Shown here: positions 7,553 through 13,343 of the stretch, one piece after another
Layout of the letters: the number at the start of each line of letters is the position of its first letter
How positions within the stretch are numbered: position 1 is the stretch's first letter
Assembly: GCF_016863135.1 (NCBI RefSeq)
Contig: NZ_BOOH01000076.1
Span: forward strand, 1-39,372
DNA: 39,372 nucleotides
Source of the DNA: Planobispora longispora
GTDB lineage: Bacteria; Actinomycetota; Actinomycetes; Streptosporangiales; Streptosporangiaceae
Reading direction: 5' to 3'
Made by a program: the position numbers and the translations under genes
Notes under the pieces: model-generated
What the model was told of the DNA's origin: nothing
Seen by the model: only the letters and a program-made list of their open reading frames with translations
Database searches by the model: none

Positions 7553-8877
7553 GAATCCTCCAGGGGGGAACCGGAACGCGGGCCGGGGGAGGGGGCGGAC
7601 GCCGTGGCGGAAGCGGAAGCGGGGGCCGTGGTGAACAACTCGTTCTCCTTGGCGGAGGTGACGATCTGGGCGACCTCCAGCCTGCCGCGCTCGGCCGGGA
7701 AGGTCATCACCAGGCCCATCGCCAGATCCCGCAGGGCGCGGCCGGCGACGCCGCCCATCATCGCGCCCGAGGTGCCGCCCGCCGTGAAGGCGCCCAGCGC
7801 CACCTGGAAGCAGGCCTCGGTGACCGATCCCTTGCCCAGGCGCCACTGCTTGAAGACCTCCTGTTTGGGGCGCCGCGGCGGCTGGCTGCTCTCCAGGTCC
7901 AGCTGGTAGCGGAGCCACAGGTAGGCCGTCTCCAGCTGCCGGGTCATCTCGCCGATCAGCTGCTGGTGCACCGGGGAGGAGGCGATCGGGCGGCCGGTGT
8001 CGGCGAAGGTCTTGCGGGTCGTCGCCTCGATCGTGTGGTCGTAGACGTTCTGCGCGCAGCCGGTGTAGACGGCGGCGATCGCCAGCTGGTTGCCCACGAA
8101 GCTGCCCCGGCTCATCCGGAGCATCCGGGTGAAGGCCCCCGGAACGGTGAGCGCCTCGTCGTCCGGGACGAACACTCCCGCGAGCCGGATGCCGTTGTTG
8201 GCGGTGGCGCGCATGCCCAGGCCGTCCCAGGCGTCGCGCACGCTCACCCCGGCGGCGTCGCGCGGAACGAAGAAGGTGGCCAGTCCCTCCGCGGTGCCGT
8301 ACCCGTCGAGTCTGGCGGTGGTCAGGTAGTAGTCGGCCACGCCGGTGGCGCAGCCGAAGGACTTCTCGCCGTCAAGGATCCAGCCGCCCCCGGTCCTGCG
8401 CGCCGTGGTGGTGATGGTGATGTTGGCGCCGGAGCTCTTCACCGACTCGGAGGCGAAGTTGGCCAGCCAGACCCCGTCCGCCATCCGGGTGAGCACCTTC
8501 TCGGCGAACGCCCGCACGGCGGGGATCTCCTCCTCGCCGAACAGTCCGGCGTCGATCGCCTCCAGCGGCAGCAGCCCGCGGGAGGCGCTGGTGTTGTGGA
8601 AGAAGTAGGCCAGCGCGGTGGAGGGGCAGGCGGTGCCCATCGCGTAGGTGGCGGCGGCCAGGTCGCGCAGGGTGCCGCCGAGCCCGCCGTACTTCTCGGG
8701 CACCACCAGGCCGAGCAGTCCCGCCTCGCGCAGCAGGCCGACATGCCCGGCGGGGAAGGCGGCGAGCCGGTCGGCCTCCTGGGCCGCCTCCCGCAGCGCG
8801 GGCAACACGGCGTCGACCCGGGCCGCGCGCTCGCGCTCCGCGTCGGTCATGTCTTCGACGAGACGTTCGCCGATCAT
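7549..8877 (-). CDS. Acyl-CoA dehydrogenase-like flavoprotein, operon gene 1
   Basis: 442 residues from ATG at 8877. An upstream in-frame start at 8970 would add an Arg-rich, non-homologous leader lying over the promoter dyads, so it was rejected. Three-domain acyl-CoA dehydrogenase fold: N-terminal helices (RVDAVLPALREAAQEADR..FP), mid-region with VVPEKYGGLGG and STALAYFFHNT, beta-domain with GGGWILDGEKSFGCATGVADYY, and C-terminal helical bundle. Family members are either true acyl-CoA dehydrogenases or two-component flavin monooxygenases (HsaA/HpaB-like) and desulfurases (DszC-like). I do not see the usual catalytic Glu context clearly enough to choose. As first gene of an operon with two ALDHs and an aromatic hydroxylase, a reduced-flavin monooxygenase role is plausible; no flavin reductase gene is in view. 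Confidence 0.85.
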   Translation of the reverse strand: MIGERLVEDMTDAERERAARVDAVLPALREAAQEADRLAAFPAGHVGLLREAGLLGLVVPEKYGGLGGTLRDLAAATYAMGTACPSTALAYFFHNTSASRGLLPLEAIDAGLFGEEEIPAVRAFAEKVLTRMADGVWLANFASESVKSSGANITITTTARRTGGGWILDGEKSFGCATGVADYYLTTARLDGYGTAEGLATFFVPRDAAGVSVRDAWDGLGMRATANNGIRLAGVFVPDDEALTVPGAFTRMLRMSRGSFVGNQLAIAAVYTGCAQNVYDHTIEATTRKTFADTGRPIASSPVHQQLIGEMTRQLETAYLWLRYQLDLESSQPPRRPKQEVFKQWRLGKGSVTEACFQVALGAFTAGGTSGAMMGGVAGRALRDLAMGLVMTFPAERGRLEVAQIVTSAKENELFTTAPASASATASAPSPGPRSGSPLEDS

Positions 8878-8963
8878 GGAACAACCCCCTGACTCAGGGA
8901 AGAACCGGCCGTGGTCGCGGCGGGGCGCTCGGCGGGCCGGTGTCCGCGTCCACCTCGACCGCC

Positions 8964-8980
8964 GTTTCACTGTCGGAAAC
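8964..8980. promoter_or_regulatory. IclR-type operator candidate 1
   Basis: GTTTCACTGTCGGAAAC: 5-bp inverted arms GTTTC/GAAAC around 7 bp. It lies downstream of the predicted minus-strand start site. IclR-family proteins commonly bind GAAA/TTTC-bearing dyads, which is why I connect it to the regulator at 9110. Confidence 0.45.
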
Positions 8981-8992
8981 GCTGTAACGCAG

Positions 8993-9022
8993 ACGGTAAC
9001 GATTGGACTTCGGGCGTGTCAA
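8993..9022 (-). promoter_or_regulatory. Promoter candidate of the acyl-CoA dehydrogenase/ALDH operon
   Basis: On the minus strand a perfect -35 TTGACA (9017-9022) is followed after 18 bp by TACCGT (8993-8998) as -10. The predicted transcript start is near 8986, giving a leader of about 110 nt. Dyad 8964-8980 lies just downstream of that start and dyad 9030-9055 just upstream of the -35, a good arrangement for repression by the divergent IclR protein. Confidence 0.5.
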
Positions 9023-9029
9023 CGCCGAT

Positions 9030-9055
9030 GGGAAACGCGCACCGCCGGTTTTCCC
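9030..9055. promoter_or_regulatory. IclR-type operator candidate 2
   Basis: GGGAAA at 9030-9035 and TTTCCC at 9050-9055 form an inverted pair, arms outward relative to the other two dyads, 14 bp apart. Located between the divergent promoters. Confidence 0.35.
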
Positions 9056-9072
9056 GGCTCCGCGGCAGGGTG

Positions 9073-9087
9073 TTTCCCATGGGGAAA
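9073..9087. promoter_or_regulatory. IclR-type operator candidate 3, overlapping the iclR-like promoter
   Basis: TTTCCC-ATG-GGGAAA, perfect 6-bp arms, ending 22 bp before the regulator's GTG start. It covers the expected -35 position of the regulator's own promoter (see 9098-9103), which fits autorepression. Confidence 0.55.
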
Positions 9088-9097
9088 TCCTTCGCCC

Positions 9098-9103
9098 TAC
9101 ACT
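9098..9103 (+). promoter_or_regulatory. -10 element for a probably leaderless iclR-like mRNA
   Basis: TACACT ends 6 bp before the GTG start of the IclR-type gene, so transcription would begin at or within 1-2 nt of the start codon. No Shine-Dalgarno sequence precedes that GTG. Leaderless mRNAs are frequent in actinobacteria. No good -35 is visible; the dyad occupies its place. Confidence 0.5.
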
Positions 9104-9109
9104 GGCGCT

Positions 9110-9895
9110 GTGCCAGCCGACGAGTCCGAGAACCAGAGCCGGTCGATCGCCGCGGTGGAGCGGGCGATGGACGTGCTGCTGCTGTTCGGCCGCAGCGACC
9201 GCCCCGACCTGGGGGTGACCGAGATCGCGGCCGAGCTGGGCCTGACCAAGGCCGCCGTCCACCGCATCCTCACCGCGCTGCGCAACCGCGAGCTCATCGC
9301 CGCGGACCCGGTGACCCGCCGGTACGCCCTCGGCCACGCCGCGATCGCCCTCGGCCGGGCCTACCTGGCCCGCACCGACCTGCGCGTGATGGCCGGCCCC
9401 GAGCTGCGCCGGCTGGCCGCGCAGACGGGGGAGACGGCGACGCTGTCGATCCGGCGCGGTGACACCCGGCTCTACGCCGACCAGGTGGTGCCCGAGCAGG
9501 AGCTGCGGATGGAGGTGACGCTCGGCATCCCGTACGCGCTGCACGCCGGGAGCTCCTCCAAGGTCATCCTCGCCTTCCTCCGCGAGGAGGAGGTCGACGG
9601 ATACCTCGCCCGGCACAAGCTGGAGCCCATCACCGAGGCGACGATCACCGACCCGGAGAAGCTCCGTGCCGAGCTGGCCGGGATCCGCGCCCGGGGCCAC
9701 GCGGTCTCGCTCGGCGAGCGCCAGGTCGGCGCGGCCTCGATCGCGGCCCCCGTCTTCGACCGCGACCGCCACGTGGTCGCCGCCATCAGCGTCTGCGGCC
9801 CCATCACCCGCTTCGAGCCCCGCATGGACGACTGCGTCCCGCTCCTGATGGAGGCCACCGCCCGCATCTCGGCCCGGCTCGGCTACCCCGGTTAG
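9110..9895 (+). CDS. IclR-family transcriptional regulator
   Basis: 261 residues from GTG at 9110; longer in-frame starts reach back into the divergent gene and encode nothing recognisable. N-terminal winged helix (residues about 8-70: SIAAVERAMDVLLLFG, then VTEIAAELGLTKAAVHRILTAL) and C-terminal IclR effector domain (about 80-255: LRRLAAQTGETATLSIRRGD, IPYALHAGSSSKVILAFL, AASIAAPVFDRDRHVVAAISVCGP). Family members act as dimers or tetramers and answer to small aromatic or aliphatic acids. Position and dyads make it the likely regulator of the divergent four-gene oxidoreductase operon and of itself. Inducer unknown, presumably a substrate or intermediate of that route. Confidence 0.93.
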   Translation: MPADESENQSRSIAAVERAMDVLLLFGRSDRPDLGVTEIAAELGLTKAAVHRILTALRNRELIAADPVTRRYALGHAAIALGRAYLARTDLRVMAGPELRRLAAQTGETATLSIRRGDTRLYADQVVPEQELRMEVTLGIPYALHAGSSSKVILAFLREEEVDGYLARHKLEPITEATITDPEKLRAELAGIRARGHAVSLGERQVGAASIAAPVFDRDRHVVAAISVCGPITRFEPRMDDCVPLLMEATARISARLGYPG

Positions 9896-9926
9896 ACCCC
9901 GGTTCCCGGCCGGAGGGCGGGTTCCG

Positions 9927-10634
9927 TCAGAGCGCCGCCCCCGGCTTGAGCACCCCGAGGACCGCGGCGCCGAGCACGCTGCCCCAGATCACCCAGACGT
10001 ACGGCAGGCAGCCGTCGATCGAACGCCTGAGGGCGCCCTCCCTCTCGGGCGTGGAGCCGGCGGCCGTCAGCTCGCCGAACGCCGGGCCGAAGGGGCGCAG
10101 GGTCAGTCGGATGCCCAGTCCCGCCGCGACGGCCAGCGTGTAGAGCAGGACCTTGGCCCCCAGCCAGCGGGGATTGGTCGAGACGCCGAACGGCGCCTCC
10201 GCCGCCAGCGTGTACGCCGCCGCGGAGGCCATGACCGCGATGAGGCCGATCCGGATCGCCCAGTCGCCCCGCCGGACCCAGGGGAAGCGGCCGCGCGTGC
10301 GGTGGTCGGTGATCGTCAGCGCCAGCCATCCGGCCGCCAGTAGCCAGGTCAGCGCCACCGACCACCACGGGAACAGCGCGATCCCGGCGAACGTCGCGCC
10401 GTGCGGGGCCATGGCCATCAGTGTGACGCCGCTCGGCAGGAACAGGACCAGGCAGATCTTCGGCCCCAGATCGAGACCACTCATGATCGCCAATGCCGTG
10501 GCCCGAGCCTGGGGGGTCAGCGAAGGCCTGAGCACGAACCGGCTGGAGTAGAAGACCCCGAGGTCTCCTCCCAGCCAGAAGACGAAGAGCACCAGATGGA
10601 GAACGATCCACCAGCCGTACGGGTGCGGGCCCAT
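9927..10634 (-). CDS. Polytopic membrane protein, CopD/DUF2269-like
   Basis: 235 residues from ATG at 10634, preceded by GAGGAGA at 5-6 nt; the 43-residue Pro/Arg-rich upstream extension is not credible. About six membrane segments: WWIVLHLVLFVFWLGGDLGVFY, then FLPSGVTLMAMA, a WWSVALTWLLAAGWLAL segment, GLIAVMASAAAYTLA, VLLYTLAVAAGLGIRL and a final VWVIWGSVLGAAVLGVL. The N-terminal His-containing helix and overall layout resemble small CopD/DUF2269-type integral membrane proteins, some of which bind haem or copper; this is a tentative family call. It converges with the IclR gene (31 bp between stops) and has its own promoter. Confidence 0.75.
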   Translation of the reverse strand: MGPHPYGWWIVLHLVLFVFWLGGDLGVFYSSRFVLRPSLTPQARATALAIMSGLDLGPKICLVLFLPSGVTLMAMAPHGATFAGIALFPWWSVALTWLLAAGWLALTITDHRTRGRFPWVRRGDWAIRIGLIAVMASAAAYTLAAEAPFGVSTNPRWLGAKVLLYTLAVAAGLGIRLTLRPFGPAFGELTAAGSTPEREGALRRSIDGCLPYVWVIWGSVLGAAVLGVLKPGAAL

Positions 10635-10928
10635 GTGTTCTCCTCGGTACGGGCGGGCTTCTCGGCGCGATCCGGGCGGCGGCGTCCCCGGTCTCCCCGG
10701 TCTCCCTCGCGGTGCGGGACGCGGCGGGAGCCGGGTGGCTGCACGGAATGCCCGGATCATCATAGAGGAAACGATGTTTCCTTGGAAGAAACGAGTTCCC
10801 GGCGCGCCCGGAAGGCCGCCGCCGTACCGGACGCGCCGATCGCGGCACCGTCCCCGGCGAAGCGACGATCACCGTCCGCCGGCGGAGACGGCTGTCAGTG
10901 GGGTGCGGCGCTCAGCGGGGTACGGCGC
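10635..10928. other. Intergenic region upstream of the membrane-protein gene
   Basis: 294 bp holding the promoter and palindrome at 10759-10788, the 17-bp triplicate repeat at 10895-10945 (which runs into the end of the methyltransferase gene) and no ORF I trust. No RNA gene recognised. Confidence 0.6.
10759..10788 (-). promoter_or_regulatory. Promoter of the membrane-protein gene with a 17-bp palindrome in its spacer
   Basis: On the minus strand the -10 is TATGAT (10759-10764). The 17 bp immediately upstream are almost entirely the palindrome AGGAAAC-GAT-GTTTCCT (10766-10782, + strand; perfect 7-bp arms, 3-bp centre). The -35 would be the weak TTCCAA/TCCAAG just beyond it. The predicted leader is about 118 nt. 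The palindrome has the same GGAAAC/GTTTCC half-sites and 3-bp centre as the dyads near the IclR gene, so a bound repressor would block RNA polymerase directly. Confidence 0.6.
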
Positions 10929-10945
10929 TCAGCGGGGTACGGCGC
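10895..10945. repeat. Three tandem 17-bp repeats at the methyltransferase stop codon
   Basis: TCAGTGGGGTGCGGCGC at 10895-10911, TCAGCGGGGTACGGCGC at 10912-10928 and the same unit at 10929-10945. Each begins with TCA, a TGA on the minus strand. The third copy encodes the last residues and stop of the methyltransferase; the other two follow the stop. Looks like slippage duplication of the gene's end. Confidence 0.85.
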
Positions 10946-11624
10946 GCACCCACTCGCGGGTCGGGTCCAGGAACTCGGAGACGGTCAGGTCCGCCTGGTT
11001 GAGTTCGCGCTCCAGGCAGTCGTCGTCGAGGCGGCGGCTGAGGAAGGTGTGGGTCCAGCGCCGGTCGCCGACGGTGTACTCCATGGTGGCTTCCAGCAGA
11101 CCGGTGCCGGGCCGGCGGATGCCGGTCATGCGGGCGGTGCTGCCGTCGTCGGCGGTGCGCTCGAACGGCTGGAGGGTGTCGTACCACTCGGGGGGTTTGC
11201 GCTGCAGGATGACGCATCCGCCGGCGGCCGCGTGACGCCGGCAGGTGTGCAGGAAGGCGGCGCGCAGGTCGTCGTCGGCGGTCTCGACGACGAACGACAT
11301 CAGCAGCACCAGGTCGAAGGTCCGGTCCAGGGCCAGGGTCTGGATGGGGGAGCAGACGGTCTCGGCGCCGGTGATGTGGGCGAGCATGTCGGGGGACTCG
11401 TCCACCGCGACGACCTCGTGGCCGAGGGCGAGCAGGGGGTGGGTGACGCGCCCGGTGCCGGCGCCGAGCTCCAGGACGGACGCCCCGGGCGGGACGGCGG
11501 CGTGGATGAGCTCGGGTTCGCCCCGGGCGGTGAGGGTGGCGTAGTAGTCGACCGCGCAGCCGTCCGGGGTGATCGGCCCCGGACCCGTGCCGTGGTAGAG
11601 CCGTCGTGAGATCACGTCTCTCAT
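10929..11624 (-). CDS. Class I SAM-dependent methyltransferase
   Basis: 231 residues from ATG at 11624, overlapping the upstream TetR-type stop as ATGA, so translation is coupled. SAM-binding motif I is VLELGAGTGRVTHPLL, followed by the acidic residue of motif II in VVAVDESPDML and motif IV FDLVLLMSFV. The rest matches small actinobacterial class I methyltransferases of unknown substrate. It is co-transcribed with the TetR repressor and so is presumably induced by the same signal that induces the divergent oxidoreductase. Possible roles are O- or N-methylation of a xenobiotic or natural product; the substrate cannot be read from sequence. Confidence 0.85.
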   Translation of the reverse strand: MRDVISRRLYHGTGPGPITPDGCAVDYYATLTARGEPELIHAAVPPGASVLELGAGTGRVTHPLLALGHEVVAVDESPDMLAHITGAETVCSPIQTLALDRTFDLVLLMSFVVETADDDLRAAFLHTCRRHAAAGGCVILQRKPPEWYDTLQPFERTADDGSTARMTGIRRPGTGLLEATMEYTVGDRRWTHTFLSRRLDDDCLERELNQADLTVSEFLDPTREWVRAVPR

Positions 11625-12283
11625 TCTGCGGCGCCGTCGGCGAGCAGGCGTGCCTGGAGGCTGTCGAGAATGAGGTCGAGGCCGAACTCGAACTCGTCGG
11701 CGTAGTCGTAGGAGCGGTTCACCACCTGCTCGGTGATCATCTCTGCCAGGTGCGGGTAATCGTCGAGAGGCACCCGTCGCCGGAGCTGATCGACGAACTC
11801 GTCGACTCCTTCACCGGCCTCGAAGGGCAGGTTGAGCTCGGTCAGCACGAAGCCGTAGACGTAGGCGTCGATCGCGGAGAAGGCGTGCGCCGCCAGCGCG
11901 ACCGAGAAACCGTTGCGGCGCAGGCAGCCGAGCACGGTGTCGTGGTGCCGGAGCAGGGCCGGCACCGAGTTCGTGCGCGACTCGATGAGTCCCAGCGCCC
12001 ACGGGTGTTCTGATACGGCGGTGCGGGCCGACGCGGCGCGGTCGGCCATCGCCCGCCGCCACGGCTGCCGCGGATCGGGCAGCTCGATCCGGGTGAAGAA
12101 CCAGTTCACCAGCTCGTCGAGCAGCGCCTCCTTGCCGGTGACGTGGTGGTAGAGCGACATCGCCTCGACGCCGAGCTCCTTGCCGACGTTGCGCATGCTC
12201 ACTTGGGTGAGACCGCCGCGGTCCGCGACCCGCACCGCGGCGTCGATGATGCGGTCGTGGCTGAGCGCCGGGCGCCGGGGCAT
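11621..12283 (-). CDS. TetR-family repressor (TetR_C-type ligand domain)
   Basis: 220 residues from ATG at 12283 with GGAAGG upstream. Residues about 8-55 are the TetR helix-turn-helix (HDRIIDAAVRVADRGG, then SMRNVGKELGVEAMSLYHHVTGKEALLDELV). Residues 80-215 resemble the TetR_C ligand-binding domain, with HAFSAIDAYVYGFVLTE and FEFGLDLILDSLQARL. Two identical palindromes lie 30-76 bp upstream, between this gene and the divergent oxidoreductase, so autoregulation plus control of both flanks is the straightforward model. Ligand unknown; TetR/MDR pairs usually respond to electrophiles, quinones or drugs. Confidence 0.93.
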   Translation of the reverse strand: MPRRPALSHDRIIDAAVRVADRGGLTQVSMRNVGKELGVEAMSLYHHVTGKEALLDELVNWFFTRIELPDPRQPWRRAMADRAASARTAVSEHPWALGLIESRTNSVPALLRHHDTVLGCLRRNGFSVALAAHAFSAIDAYVYGFVLTELNLPFEAGEGVDEFVDQLRRRVPLDDYPHLAEMITEQVVNRSYDYADEFEFGLDLILDSLQARLLADGAAE

Positions 12284-12305
12284 GCGGGAGCCTTCCGGAT
12301 GGAGC

Positions 12306-12334
12306 TTGTCGACTTACAGGTGTAAGGCTAGCAT
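12306..12334 (+). promoter_or_regulatory. Promoter of the MDR oxidoreductase gene, with operator in the spacer
   Basis: TTGTCG (12306-12311) and TAGCAT (12329-12334) are spaced exactly 17 bp apart, and the first TetR operator fills that spacer. The predicted start is near 12341, giving a leader of about 28 nt that contains the second operator. Confidence 0.5.
12312..12327. promoter_or_regulatory. TetR operator copy 1
   Basis: ACTTACAGGTGTAAGG, core palindrome CTTACA-GG-TGTAAG at 12313-12326. Identical to copy 2; centres are 32 bp apart, about three helical turns. TTACA-N2-TGTAA is a familiar arrangement for operators of this TetR subgroup. Confidence 0.85.
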
Positions 12335-12343
12335 CGAAGGAAA

Positions 12344-12359
12344 ACTTACAGGTGTAAGG
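12344..12359. promoter_or_regulatory. TetR operator copy 2
   Basis: Identical 16-bp ACTTACAGGTGTAAGG, ending 9 bp before the oxidoreductase ATG and overlapping the start of its Shine-Dalgarno region, so a bound repressor here would stop elongation as well. Confidence 0.85.
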
Positions 12360-12368
12360 GAGTGGCTC

Positions 12369-13316
12369 ATGCATGCCGCGGTCATCGACAGGTACGGCGC
12401 TCCCGAGGTCGTGCGCGTCGCGAAGGTTCCACGGCCCGCACCCCGTGCCGGCGAGGTGCTGGTGCGCGTCAGGGCGGCGGCGGTCACCTCGGCCGACTCG
12501 CGCATTCGCGGGGCCCGGTTCCCCGGGGGGTTCGCGCTCTTCGCGCGGCTGGTGTTCGGCGTCTTCCGGCCCCGCCGCGCGATCCTGGGCAGTGCCTTCT
12601 CCGGGGAGGTCGAGGCCGTCGGCGCCCGCGTCCGCGACATCGCGCCCGGTGACGAGGTGTGCGGCATGACGGGAGCGCGGCTGGGCGCCCACGCCGAGTA
12701 CGTCGCGGTGCCGGCGGAGAAGCTCGCCCGCAAGCCGTCCGCGGTGAGCCACGAGGACGCGGCCGGGGTGCTGTTCGGCGGCACGACGGCGCTGTTCTTC
12801 CTGCGGGACAAGGCGTCGGTGGGTCCCGGCATGTCGGTGCTCGTCAACGGCGCGTCAGGCGCGATCGGCACGAACGCCGTGCAGCTGGCCAAGCACTTCG
12901 GCGCGACGGTCACCGGTGTGACCAGCTCGGGGAACGCCGGACTGGTGGCCGGGCTGGGGGCCGAACGGACCATCGACTACGCCGAGGACGACCTGACCGG
13001 CACCGCCGACCGGTTCGACGTGGTGCTGGACACCGTCGGCAACCTGTCGATCGCGTCCGGCCGGCGTCTGCTGACCGCACGGGGAGTGTTGCTGCTGATC
13101 GTCGGGAGTCTGGGCGACACCGTCCGCGCCCGCGGCAACGTCGTCGCCGGCGTCGCGCCCGAACGCGTCCGGGACTTCGAGCTCCTGCTGCGGCTGGTGG
13201 CCGACGGCACGATCACCGTCGTGATCGACCGGGTCCACGACCTCGGCGACATCGCCGAAGCCCACCGCAGGGTCGACAGCGGCCGCAAGGTCGGCAACAT
13301 CGTCGTGCGCCCGTGA
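12369..13316 (+). CDS. MDR-family NADPH:quinone oxidoreductase-like protein
   Basis: 315 residues from ATG at 12369, with GGGAG 6 nt upstream (an in-frame start at 12180 would lie inside the TetR gene). GroES-like N-terminal domain (VIDRYGAPEVVRVAKVPRP.., GDEVCGMTG, GAHAEYVAVP) and Rossmann domain with the NADPH motif VLVNGASGAIGTNAVQLAKHFGA. It lacks the zinc-binding Cys cluster of classical alcohol dehydrogenases, so it belongs with quinone and enone reductases (QOR type). It would reduce quinones or unsaturated carbonyls with NADPH, fitting induction by an electrophile through the adjacent TetR repressor. Confidence 0.9.
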   Translation: MHAAVIDRYGAPEVVRVAKVPRPAPRAGEVLVRVRAAAVTSADSRIRGARFPGGFALFARLVFGVFRPRRAILGSAFSGEVEAVGARVRDIAPGDEVCGMTGARLGAHAEYVAVPAEKLARKPSAVSHEDAAGVLFGGTTALFFLRDKASVGPGMSVLVNGASGAIGTNAVQLAKHFGATVTGVTSSGNAGLVAGLGAERTIDYAEDDLTGTADRFDVVLDTVGNLSIASGRRLLTARGVLLLIVGSLGDTVRARGNVVAGVAPERVRDFELLLRLVADGTITVVIDRVHDLGDIAEAHRRVDSGRKVGNIVVRP

Positions 13317-13343
13317 CGCGGCGGGGAACGGCAGGAGAGCGGG

